Assembly (NCBI RefSeq): GCF_013141715.1
Contig: NZ_WHOA01000248.1
Coordinates: 62,001-126,000 of the forward strand
Direction of reading: 5' to 3'
Source of the DNA: Paenibacillus phytorum
Lineage (GTDB): Bacteria; Bacillota; Bacilli; Paenibacillales; NBRC-103111
DNA length: 64,000 nt
In this document: positions 53,282 to 62,600 of the stretch, one piece after another
Position numbering within the stretch: the first letter of the stretch is position 1
How the letters are laid out: every line of letters starts with the position of its first letter
The notes under the pieces: generated by a model
What the model saw: only the letters and a program-made list of their open reading frames with translations
Database searches by the model: none
What the model was told of the DNA's origin: nothing
Program-made: the position numbers and the translations under genes

Positions 53282-54226
53282 ATGGATTTATTTGATCAGA
53301 AAGGGTGCCTCCAATTGAATGAAAAATTGCCTACTTTACACTACTGCGGTGACTTTATTGTTCGACGTAACTGGAAGCTGGGACCACGTATTTTAGACGA
53401 TAACGAGTTGGTGTTTTTCCCTCAGGGAAATGGAACCATCTACCGAAATGGAGATCAAGTTTATACATTGAATCAGCCCAGTTGGGTCCTTACAAAGGCA
53501 GGGGAAACTCACAGCTATCATTTCGGAGAGACTGCAGCTACTCGTCATCTTTTTCTGCATTTCAGTGGTGGTGAATGGTTTGCACCTACGCTTTTTAGTA
53601 CGATGTGTTGTGATGTAATACCGGTTAGGGAAGGTGGACTACTATCGGCAATAATCAGCCAGATCCTCCACATCTCTCATGAAGAGAAAGGTACCAATCG
53701 GTGCAATATCTTATTGTCAGCTCTGCTTAGCGAACTTGAATACTTAAGCAATAAAAGCAAAAACACTTCAGACCCCTCTATGAAATATTTAAAAAATAAA
53801 AAAGAGGCCGTATCCGACCCCTCCTATCCGCTCGTGGTGAGCAAAGCATTAACCTATATTCGTAATAGGCTCCTTGAGCCTATCACCGTAGCCGAAATTG
53901 CAGTCCATTGCCAGTTATCTCATGAACACCTGACTAGAGTCTTCGTACGTGTCATCGGAATTCCTTTGCGTCAAATGATCATTCAACTGCGGCTAGAACG
54001 CGCTTCTCATATGCTTCGTCATAGTACACTAAGCATTAAAGAAATCGCTTCGCAGTGTGGATATGCTGAGAATCATTATTTTTCACGAGCATTTACCGCC
54101 TATTACGGTATAACAGCGACAGAATATCGCCAAGAATACGCTGACCCACGTGTCCAACACATCGTTCCTGACGAACGATTGGAAGAAAATTATCCGATTA
54201 ATGTTTATTTTCACATTAACCCTTAA
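53282..54226 (+). CDS. AraC-family regulator with cupin domain
   Basis: 314 residues from ATG 53282, chosen because AAAGG lies 6 nt upstream (the frame is open to ATG 53246). N-terminal cupin-like sensor (LVFFPQGNGTIYRNGDQVYT, AGETHSYHFGE). C-terminal AraC helices (TVAEIAVHCQLSHEHLTRVF, KEIASQCGYAENHYFSRAF) and GITATEYRQ. Divergent from the di-iron protein gene; its 3' end overlaps the convergent permease gene by 11 bp. It probably controls the di-iron gene, the transporter at 54216-57452, or both. Confidence 0.92.
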   Translation: MDLFDQKGCLQLNEKLPTLHYCGDFIVRRNWKLGPRILDDNELVFFPQGNGTIYRNGDQVYTLNQPSWVLTKAGETHSYHFGETAATRHLFLHFSGGEWFAPTLFSTMCCDVIPVREGGLLSAIISQILHISHEEKGTNRCNILLSALLSELEYLSNKSKNTSDPSMKYLKNKKEAVSDPSYPLVVSKALTYIRNRLLEPITVAEIAVHCQLSHEHLTRVFVRVIGIPLRQMIIQLRLERASHMLRHSTLSIKEIASQCGYAENHYFSRAFTAYYGITATEYRQEYADPRVQHIVPDERLEENYPINVYFHINP

Positions 54227-55106
54227 TGCCCGTCATAGAAATGCCCTCGATAATATTTCGCTGGAGCACAAGATAAACGAGCAGTACGGGCATAACGGCA
54301 ATTGCAGAACCGGACATCATTAATGTCCAGTCAGTCACATAGAGTCCCTTAAACGTACTAAGCATCAAAGGTACGGTGAAGTTGTCGGTTGAGCTCAGGA
54401 AAATGACGGGCTTAAAGAAACTGTTCCAATTTCCCAAGAATGAAACTATCGCTAACGAAGCTAGAGCTGGACGAATGAGGGGAACCATGATACGCCAGTA
54501 AATCTTCCACATGTTCGCACCATCAACATAGGCTGCTTCTGATAAGTCACGTGGGATACCCATAAAAAATTGCCTCAATAAAAATACACCAAAAGCACTG
54601 AACAATGCATCCGGAACAATGAGCGATAAATGCGTATCGAGCCAGCCGAGATTTTTTAAAATGATGTATAGTGGAACAATCGTAACCTGTTCGGGAACCA
54701 TCAACATGGAAAGAAACAGGATAAAGAGAGCATTACGAAAGGGAAAATCAATTTTAGCAAATGAAAAAGCGGCCATAGAGCATGTTAACAATTGACTCAG
54801 TACCACAATCACAGAAATATAAGCACTGTTTATGTATGCCTTATCAAATGGCATAGCTGTTAGAGATCGGCTAATATTCTCCCATCTCCATGGATTCGGA
54901 AATAAGGTCGGTGGCACTTGAAAGATCTGGGCTAAGTCTTTTAGACCGCTGAATGCCATCCATAAAAACGGGCCAAACATGACTACAGAGGCTAGAATTA
55001 ACAGAACATGCAGAATGATGGTTGATACTTTACTACCTATATGCTTGCTCTTTTGTGTACTGGGTACTGTTCCTGCTGGAATTAATTTCTGATTTACCGT
55101 TTTCAT
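54216..55106 (-). CDS. CUT1 sugar ABC transporter permease (MalG type)
   Basis: 296 residues from ATG 55106 (AAGGAGG upstream), six membrane helices, EAA loop SEAAYVDGANMWKIYWRIMVP, and the usual C-terminal IIEGISMTGIKG. Its stop overlaps the convergent AraC gene. Works with the MalF-type permease 12 bp upstream. No ATPase gene nearby. Confidence 0.93.
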   Translation of the reverse strand: MKTVNQKLIPAGTVPSTQKSKHIGSKVSTIILHVLLILASVVMFGPFLWMAFSGLKDLAQIFQVPPTLFPNPWRWENISRSLTAMPFDKAYINSAYISVIVVLSQLLTCSMAAFSFAKIDFPFRNALFILFLSMLMVPEQVTIVPLYIILKNLGWLDTHLSLIVPDALFSAFGVFLLRQFFMGIPRDLSEAAYVDGANMWKIYWRIMVPLIRPALASLAIVSFLGNWNSFFKPVIFLSSTDNFTVPLMLSTFKGLYVTDWTLMMSGSAIAVMPVLLVYLVLQRNIIEGISMTGIKG

Positions 55107-55118
55107 GCAAAATCCTCC

Positions 55119-55997
55119 TTAATCCGCGTAATGGACCCATTTGCGTGAAATATAGGTCTGTGCAATGGTGAAAGTCAAAATGATAACAAAAAGCATAGTA
55201 GCCGCTGCCGCACTGCGTCCGAATTGAAAGTTTTTGAAGGCTAGCTCGTACAAATGATACACAATCGTATAACTAGCTTTTGCTGGACCACCGCTCGTCA
55301 TTACGAAAGCTGTATCAAAGATTTTAAACGAGTCAATAATGCCAATAATGGTAACAAATAAGGTAGTTGGTGACAAAAGGGGCACAGTAATTTTCCAGAA
55401 TTGCTGTGACCTTGATGCACCATCGATCATGGAAGCCTCATAGTAATCTCTGGATATTCCTTGTAAACCAGCTAGAAAAATGATCATGTTAAAACCTAAT
55501 TTTTGCCAAATGCTCACAATCGCCAAGGATGGCAGGACGAGGTTCAAGTTGGTCAACCATTGTGGACCCTTAATGCCGAACAAGCTATGCAGCAGAAAAT
55601 TGATGATACCGAAGTCACCATTGAGCAGCCACATCCATACAATCGCGACAGCGACAGAACTTGTAACTACTGGCATGAAGAAAAACAACCGATACATAAC
55701 ACGATATCTCACTTTGTTCAAAGCAACAGCGACCAATATCGCAAGAAAAATACCCATTGGGACCGTTAATAAGGAATAATAAAGGGTATTCACTAGTGCC
55801 TTCTGGAAATCAGGATTATGAAAGGCGTAACTGAAATTATTAAATCCAATAAAAGTCGCAGGCTGAAATCCATCCCAATCTAATGTACTTAAAACAAAGG
55901 TTGTGATCAGAGGGATAAGTGAAAAGGAAAGCAGTCCGATTAATTGTGGGGCAATAAAGAAATACCCCCAGAATGTATTAGAACGTTTACGGTTCAT
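55119..55997 (-). CDS. CUT1 sugar ABC transporter permease (MalF type)
   Basis: 292 residues from ATG 55997 (GGGAGG upstream). Start RSNTFWGYFFIAPQLIGLLS, six membrane helices, EAA loop YEASMIDGASRSQQFWKITVP. Separated from its binding-protein gene by a terminator hairpin, which sets a lower level for the permeases. Confidence 0.93.
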   Translation of the reverse strand: MNRKRSNTFWGYFFIAPQLIGLLSFSLIPLITTFVLSTLDWDGFQPATFIGFNNFSYAFHNPDFQKALVNTLYYSLLTVPMGIFLAILVAVALNKVRYRVMYRLFFFMPVVTSSVAVAIVWMWLLNGDFGIINFLLHSLFGIKGPQWLTNLNLVLPSLAIVSIWQKLGFNMIIFLAGLQGISRDYYEASMIDGASRSQQFWKITVPLLSPTTLFVTIIGIIDSFKIFDTAFVMTSGGPAKASYTIVYHLYELAFKNFQFGRSAAAATMLFVIILTFTIAQTYISRKWVHYAD

Positions 55998-56032
55998 GCA
56001 AGTCCTCCCATTTAAATGGTTTCAAAAAAATA

Positions 56033-56070
56033 AAAAGGAGGGACGGAATACAAACATCCTTCCCTCCTTC
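56033..56070 (-). terminator. Intra-operon terminator after the binding-protein gene
   Basis: On the minus strand AAGGAGGGA...TCCCTCCTT (9-bp perfect stem) is followed by TTTTATTTTTTTG. It lies 26 bp after the binding-protein stop and 35 bp before the permease start. Confidence 0.85.
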
Positions 56071-56096
56071 ATGTCACACATTACCGTACATGCATC

Positions 56097-57452
56097 CTAT
56101 TTTTTCGCTTTTACTTCGTCGATCTTCTTATTTACACCTTCGCTTATTTTCTTTAATGTCGTCTGAGCATCCTGTTTGCCTAACAACAAGAGGTCGTAGT
56201 TATCTTTCACAATATCGGAAGCTCCAGGAACACCTGATTCGGAAGGCCACAGAGCATAACCAATCTCACGAGCATCGAGGAAATATTGAGCATGTGCCGG
56301 TTGTGCATTCTTATCCAATACGAGATCATCTACACCGCTAATCGAAGGAACTGCATTTCCCCCTTTAAGACGGAAGTTTTGACCATCCTTGGAAACAAAA
56401 TAAGATAGAAACTCATAAGTCTCTTTAGCATGAGCTGTCTTTTTATTCATAACCATGTACGCTGTTGGAATGCCAGCTGGTTCCATTTTTTTGCCCGTGT
56501 TAGTTGGCAATGGGACTATGTCGTATTTTAAAGAAGTGTTTGCATTAAACTGCGGAACCCACCAACGACCAGCAATTCCAAATCCGACTTGGTTCGACAT
56601 GAACATAGCATCTGGGCCTTGTCCTTTAGGAAGTGAACCTGAGAATACGAAGTTTTTGTTCTTTGTGTTTTCCGCAAGATATTGGAATGCTTCTACCGTT
56701 TTCGGATCCTGATCTCCAATGAATTTGCCATCCTGAGGCTTATCGTAAGCTTTACCTCCGTTTAACGTTACCCATGAATAGACTGGGGATGACCAATCTT
56801 CAAGTACAAGACCATATTTATTTTTAGACTTTAGTTTTTCCGTTAACTCTTGTAGCTTCTTCCAATTCCACTCCCCTGCTTCGTACAATTTCTGTGGATC
56901 GTCGGTGATACCGGCTTCGGTCAATACTGTCTTGTTGTAGTACATGACTAACGGATTACAGTCAACGGTGACTCCATATATTTTATCGCCTTTCTTCGAA
57001 CCGCCCCATAATCCTTCAGCAAAATCCTCGGCTTTGATTGGGCCCATGCCTACTTTCATCAATGGTGTCAATTCTTCGATTGAACCGTTACTAATGAGTT
57101 TAACGACAGTTTGATCTCCAGCATAAAATGCGTCTGGCGCAGTACCACCCTGAAGTTGAGTAATGATCTTCTCTTCGTAGCCATCGTTCGGTACGGCTAC
57201 CAGCTCCCACTTCACATTCGGATGATCTTTGTTATACTGATCTGTCAGTTCGTAAAAGCGTTTTAACTCTCCCGGATTACCCCAAGTACTCCACTTTAAT
57301 TTGATAACCTCTCCATTTCCAGCCTTAGGCGTTGGTCCCTTCGTTGCATCTGTCTTGCCACCTGCCGGTGCAGAAGAGCTGCAAGCAGTTAGAATCATCG
57401 TTAGCATCAGGACGGAGCTGGTTGTTTGCCCCCATGTTTTTTTCATTACCAT
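56097..57452 (-). CDS. Sugar-binding lipoprotein of the CUT1 transporter
   Basis: 451 residues from ATG 57452 (or ATG 57446 two codons on). Lipobox MILTAC (Cys about 24) and a Gly/Ser/Thr/Lys-rich linker precede the family-1 binding domain (LKWSTWGNPGELKRFYELTD, GTAPDAFYAGDQTVVK, MFMSNQVGFGIAGRWWVPQF). Promoter-proximal gene of the transporter unit; a cre site lies about 90 bp upstream. Ligand unknown. Confidence 0.94.
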   Translation of the reverse strand: MVMKKTWGQTTSSVLMLTMILTACSSSAPAGGKTDATKGPTPKAGNGEVIKLKWSTWGNPGELKRFYELTDQYNKDHPNVKWELVAVPNDGYEEKIITQLQGGTAPDAFYAGDQTVVKLISNGSIEELTPLMKVGMGPIKAEDFAEGLWGGSKKGDKIYGVTVDCNPLVMYYNKTVLTEAGITDDPQKLYEAGEWNWKKLQELTEKLKSKNKYGLVLEDWSSPVYSWVTLNGGKAYDKPQDGKFIGDQDPKTVEAFQYLAENTKNKNFVFSGSLPKGQGPDAMFMSNQVGFGIAGRWWVPQFNANTSLKYDIVPLPTNTGKKMEPAGIPTAYMVMNKKTAHAKETYEFLSYFVSKDGQNFRLKGGNAVPSISGVDDLVLDKNAQPAHAQYFLDAREIGYALWPSESGVPGASDIVKDNYDLLLLGKQDAQTTLKKISEGVNKKIDEVKAKK

Positions 57453-57540
57453 TCTTCCAATCGACTCCTCTCACATAATTAGATATATCACTACTGGAAT
57501 AAATTGGCCTGCTATGAGTTAAACATATTTTAAATTACGA

Positions 57541-57554
57541 TGATAGCGTTTTCA
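57541..57554 (-). promoter_or_regulatory. cre site (CcpA operator), full consensus match
   Basis: Minus strand TGAAAACGCTATCA matches TGWAANCGNTNWCA at every position, about 90 bp before the binding-protein start. Carbon catabolite repression of this transporter is the likely meaning. Confidence 0.7.
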
Positions 57555-57916
57555 ATGAACTTTCCCGAATAGTAGATGGATTTTTTTGATCCAGTAGATA
57601 TTATTTCCCTTATCCTATAATCGTCGTATTTTGCCGATAAATGCGGAATTTCCACTCGTTATTATTCGACAAAATCTGCGAAAACAATATCAAAAAAGTT
57701 AACCTTAAGAATATGAAATTGATCCATACTCAATTTACAATGGAACTTTGACCCTTAAACATCATACAAAGGAGCTCTATCACATATTTTATATTCTGGT
57801 GCTAAACTCTTACTATTAAATAGATGAGCTAATGACTTCTTAACTATTGTTTTTCTTCATTTTAAAGTTAGACTTGTATGAAGACGTTCAAAAAATTAGT
57901 TGTTGGGGGAATTCAC
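57555..57916. other. Intergenic, AT-rich, no gene seen
   Basis: Very AT-rich stretch between the transporter promoter and the nucleotidyltransferase gene. No open frame or repeat recognised. The change to GC-rich sequence at about 57950 is abrupt. Confidence 0.5.
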
Positions 57917-59011
57917 TTGGCGAAACATAATGAAATAAAGTTAAGTCATAAGCTTCAACAAGCTTCCGTGAAAGTCGGGTCTGCGCGAACTGCAGCGGCT
58001 AAATGGGTCATGCACCACGCCAGCCTAGAAGCTTGTTTCCATGGGGCGTATTTCAGCGGCTCGACGGTGGGGCTGCCCGATGACGCTGAGTTGTCGGCAG
58101 CCTCCGATATCGATGTCGTGATCGTTACCACACATGCTGAGCCCCCACTCAAGCTTGGGAAGTTCATCTATGACGGCATCCTTGTAGAGGCCACGTATTT
58201 GTCTTGGAACGAACTCGCCTCGGTCGATGAGGTTCTGACGTCCTATCACCTTGCAGGCAGTTTCCGCGTGGATTCGATCATTGCTGACCCCACCGGACAT
58301 CTGCGCAGACTGCAAACACAGGTATCTCGCCACTTTGCTGAGCGGGTGTGGGTACGTCGCCGATGTGAGAACGCTCGACAGAAGATCGAGAACGCGCTGC
58401 AGGCCATAGATACTTCTGCACCGTTGCACGACCTGGTGACCGCGTGGTTATTCCCGACCGGCGTAACAACGCACGTCCTCCTTGTGGCCGCACTTCGCAA
58501 CCCTACTGTGCGGCTCCGCTACCTCGCCGCACGCGACGTGCTTACGGAATACGGCCACGCTGACCTCTACCCAGATCTGCTGAAACTGCTAGGCTGCGCT
58601 CATCTGACCCCCAAGCGCATCGAACATCATCTCGCCAAACTCGCACTAGTATACGACGCCGCTGCGACCGCGGCCAAAACACCTTTCTTCTTCAGCACCG
58701 ACATCACCGCCACAACACGACCCATTGCAATCGACGGAAGCCGTGAACTCATCCGGGCCGGCTACCACCGTGAAGCGGTCTTCTGGATCGTCGCAACCTT
58801 TGCGCGCTGCCACAAGATTTTGGCCGCAGACGCCCCAGCGGACCTACAACGTTTATTCGCTCCAGACTTTGAGGCTATCATCGCCGACCTAGGCATCACC
58901 TCCACCGACTCCTTCATCCGCCGTGCAGAGGGCGTCATACAGTTCCTACCGAAGCTCTGGGAGACCACCGAGTCAATCCTATTCGCCAACTCAGGCATCG
59001 TGTCTGAGTAG
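57917..59011 (+). CDS. Nucleotidyltransferase-domain protein of foreign composition
   Basis: 364 residues from TTG 57917 with GGGGGA 6 nt upstream; an in-frame ATG 13 codons earlier (57878) lacks a ribosome site. Residues ~40-85 hold the DNA polymerase beta-like nucleotidyltransferase signature, GSTVGLP followed by SDIDVVIV (G-S and D-x-D metal ligands). The C-terminal ~250 residues are helical and unassigned (WVRRRCENARQKIENALQAI). Coding is clearly richer in GC than all neighbours, with codons such as GCC, CTG and ATC preferred, like actinobacterial genes. It is followed within 10 bp by an IS6 remnant. Acquired by transfer in all likelihood. Possible roles are small-molecule (for example antibiotic) adenylylation or a toxin-type enzyme; nothing fixes this. 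Confidence 0.75.
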   Translation: MAKHNEIKLSHKLQQASVKVGSARTAAAKWVMHHASLEACFHGAYFSGSTVGLPDDAELSAASDIDVVIVTTHAEPPLKLGKFIYDGILVEATYLSWNELASVDEVLTSYHLAGSFRVDSIIADPTGHLRRLQTQVSRHFAERVWVRRRCENARQKIENALQAIDTSAPLHDLVTAWLFPTGVTTHVLLVAALRNPTVRLRYLAARDVLTEYGHADLYPDLLKLLGCAHLTPKRIEHHLAKLALVYDAAATAAKTPFFFSTDITATTRPIAIDGSRELIRAGYHREAVFWIVATFARCHKILAADAPADLQRLFAPDFEAIIADLGITSTDSFIRRAEGVIQFLPKLWETTESILFANSGIVSE

Positions 59012-59020
59012 CTCATTTCA

Positions 59021-59212
59021 AATAAAACGAATCCACCCCTTTTTGAGACCTACAAACGACTCATGGCGGACAGACGAAACCTACGTCAAAGTCAAAGGTC
59101 AATGGAAGTATTTATATCGGGCAGTTGATTCTAGGGATGGGTTTCAAGTCTATTAATACTGCAGAACACACAATTGCGGGAATCGAAGCTCTGCATATGA
59201 TAAGGAAAGGGT
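59021..59212 (+). mobile_element. IS6-family transposase remnant 2
   Basis: Plus strand encodes PTNDSWRTDETYVKVKGQWK and YLYRAVDSR, the first DDE Asp region of IS6/IS26 transposases. It is joined after a few bases and a frame change to the C-terminal INTAEHTIAGIEALHMIRKG. The middle of the catalytic domain is deleted. It shares 48 of 49 bp (59088-59136) with the remnant at 18998-19046, but the deletion ends differ. Confidence 0.82.
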
Positions 59213-59343
59213 AGGTTGAATGCAATCATTCGTCTGCCCTCTCTAAAGTTGAATTCATCAATAAATTGTTTGGTTTGGCAGCATAATCAAACCAGAAAAT
59301 TTGCGGATATCTTTATCCGTTTTTAATTGTTGCACCAAAACCG

Positions 59344-59389
59344 TCAAAAGAGCGCCTATTGCCTTTGATGGCAATAAGCGCTCTTTTGA
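59344..59389. terminator. Bidirectional terminator
   Basis: TCAAAAGAGCGC pairs perfectly with GCGCTCTTTTGA, with inner ATTGCC/GGCAAT. It follows the giant secreted protein gene (-) and faces the IS remnant. Confidence 0.9.
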
Positions 59390-59419
59390 AATACTTGTAA
59401 GCCTAGCACAAGCCGGTCT

Positions 59420-59676
59420 TCACTTACTGACCGTTACACGTATCGTATCGCTTAAGGTTACTCCTGAAGCATTTACAAGCTCGGCGCGGTACTCATATGT
59501 GCCTATGCTTCTGTCAGCTATAGCTTTCATCGCAGACTGGGCGTTTGGCGATTGATCCGTCAGTGCTTGCGTATCAATAAGCACGCCGTTCTCAAACAAA
59601 CGATATTGGGTACCATTAGTACCCCACCACAAGTCCATTTTTACGTTGAAGCTACCGGAACCTTCCCATTTATTCG
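59420..59676 (-). pseudogene. Frame-shifted C-terminal domain of the giant secreted protein
   Basis: About 85 residues in the frame next to that of the large gene: NKWEGSGSFNVKMDLWWGTN, YRLFENGVLIDTQ, ending VTVSK. This is the closing beta-sandwich seen at the end of Bacillales chitinase-like and other secreted enzymes. The large gene stops at CCACATAACGAATAA. Removing one base near GAA restores PHN-NKWEGSG and joins the two. So the domain probably belonged to the same protein and is cut off by a one-base insertion or a sequencing error. Confidence 0.7.
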
Positions 59677-62600
59677 TTATGTGGTACGCGAACTGTGCTT
59701 ATCGATGTTGATTGATTACCTGCTTGGTCGATTATCGTATACGTAATCGTGTATATTCGCCCCGTCTCATTACCTAATCTTTCCGCCCGTAATTGAAATG
59801 AAGTAGCAGGTGTGCCTATATTAGCCTCAATGTCACCCTGACCACTATCCGGTTCATTACATGTAATGGAGGTTAACACAACAGAAGCAACGCCTGATAC
59901 GGCATCACTCGCGTACACCGCAGCTTGAACCGTCACCATTTCATGATTCGGCGGCCATATGGACGTTTTATCTAACTGAACAGTTAGTAATGGTGCAGTT
60001 TGGTCAATCTTAAACTCAATTGTTTTGACCTGTTCTACATTGCCTGCTTGATCTATGCTGCGATAACCGACCTTATAAGTCCCTTCAACAAAGGCAGGAA
60101 TGGAACCGGTATAGGTTATCCAATCCCCGTTATTTACTTGATATTCTGTTTTTGCCACACCGGATAATTGGTCATACACGGCTATGCTTACCGTTACATC
60201 CGATGTATACCATCCGTTGCTGCCGTTTGGAATACCCGGACTTACTGAGGCGCTGCTTATAGGAGCTATCTTATCCCCCTTAAAATAAGCCCAATCCGTC
60301 TGGATTCCCTCCAGCAGGGCAGGTTGGCTGGAGCTTTCCATTAAACTCCCAGCTTGGGCTCCAATGGAAATCTGGGTTCCCTTCATTATGCTTCCTGTAA
60401 ATCCATACAATTGACTTTTTTTCATAATCCCTTCCGTCAATACTCTTCCCGACTTCCCTGGTATAATCCGCTCTAGCGTGATGCCTACAAAGCTTTCAGG
60501 AGCATCAGCAGCGCTCATGAGCCGCAACGTGGTATGGTCGGTATCAAAACGTACAGCGGCAAATCGAGGAATGCCAACTTGGGTATTATTTTGTAAAGTT
60601 AATTGCTTATCCGATACCTGCGGATAATATTCACTACCTGTAACATTATATTCCACGGCTCTGCCTGAAACGCCCAAAGCTTCATTCATTTTGCCCAATA
60701 CATAGGAGTTGGGCTGATTCGTATAATTTTCATTAAAAATGATCGTTTTGGTTGTTCCATCTTCAAAGATCACTTGAAGTGTTTTATTAAGGATGGTACG
60801 GTCCCCAAGCCTTCTTCCCAACGTATTATTGACGTCAATGTTGGAACTCAAGCCCACCTTGATACCCGATATATCCCAGTATCCGTATAGATAGCCATCC
60901 AGGCCACCGCCTCCGTCCCGGGTTTCATACGTCCCCAGAATATCCGGCACGGCATCTCCGCTAACCCTTACAGAGGATTGGCTGCCTGTGGAGCTGCTGA
61001 ACAAGGCCAGCGCCCTTCCCCTATGGCCATCCTCGTAACCGATCGGTGTGCTGTTCGTAAAGGTAACGTTATAATCCGCATGGTTCGCATATTGGTTCTC
61101 CGGTTTTTGCGTAATCCAAGGCGAATCATTCTGAACCATATAAGTCCCTATAATTTCAGTGTTATTGAAGATGACCTCATCGTTCGTTCCACTGCCCAAG
61201 GATTGGATAAGAATAGGCTGCAAGGTCTCCGTGGAAACGATTTGACTGTTGTTGATCACATTGATTTGGGGTTTGGTGAAATCCTCGCGATTATGCACAT
61301 ACCAACCGACAGATTTCGAAACAAAAGAACTGCCATAAAAAGTCTCCCTTACACCGCTCGCGGAACCATAACCCCAAGTGCTTGCGATCCCTCCCCGCTT
61401 CCCGCCCCATACCTTAGTCGGGTCCAAATCTGCCGGTGGAGTAACACCAGGATGAGCCGCCACCCAGCTATTGCGATAATTAATAGCTTCGAGATTACCA
61501 TAATGCTCAATATGGGAATTTTTCACGATATGAACCGCATCCTTATTATTGCCGCTGTCCTCACTGTGAACCGGATACCTCATATTTCTGGCGGTAATCG
61601 TGAGGTTCTCCAGATTGGCCGTGCCCTTCAGCCACAGGGTTGATTGGTCGGTGATCTCAAGGTTAGTGGCTGATGGACTATTCTCTCCTTTTAGGATGAC
61701 CGTTTCCCGGTCAGTTCCCCTAAGGGTCGTATAAGGCTTAACCACCCAGTTTTTCTCCGTATATACACCTGGATAGATCAGTATGATATATTGCTTTTCG
61801 GGATTGCTATCCTGAATGCTATCGTTAGCCAGCTTAGGAGAGATGAAATCGCCGGTTCCATCAGTCTTTACTGTCAAGGTAACGGTTTCCACATACCCTT
61901 CTGTGACTGTAACCGCAGATGAAGCCGTTTTGCCGCCATCCACTGTCGTAACCGTGATAGTAGCCGTTCCCTCTTTTTTTCCATAGACGGCTCCATTCAC
62001 ATCCACAATAGCTACCAGCGGGTTGTCTGAGCTCCATGTGACTGCCCTTTCTACCGCATTTTGAGGCTCTATGGTGGCCATCAACCGCCTTACCTTGCCT
62101 ACACCGATCTCCATAGTTGTATTGTTCAGGCTGACGCCAGATACACGAGCTGGGATGGGGTCATTGGAATAGGTCACAGGCCGGATTTCTACGTCATCCA
62201 GATAATAGGCATCGGCTAACGCAGGAGAATCCGTATACAAATACATCGTCAAATTGGAAACAACACCAACTTCATTCAACTTAAAATAGCCCTGTACCTG
62301 CTTCCAATTGGTAGCATCCATCGCAGGTCCTATTACCATAACCACCTGCTTGGCAACACCATCTAATTGGTACTGTAAACATATACGTAGCTTCTCTCCA
62401 AGAGTTGAGCCTGGCGCCAGCTTCCCCCATGCGGAATAGTAGTATTCCTTCCCGTTTTCCACGCCGGGAAAATAGATTTTTGCATACGGATATTCTTTGG
62501 TGATTTTGACCGACTGATGACCGGAATGATATTCTGATGTGCTTAATTCCGTACTGATCCTTGATCCGGTATAAGGCAGTATGCTCATTTCCATCCCTGG

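Noticed and set aside
57878..57916. Earlier ATG start of the nucleotidyltransferase gene
   Set aside because: No ribosome site before it, whereas TTG 57917 has GGGGGA at 6 nt. Kept as an alternative only.
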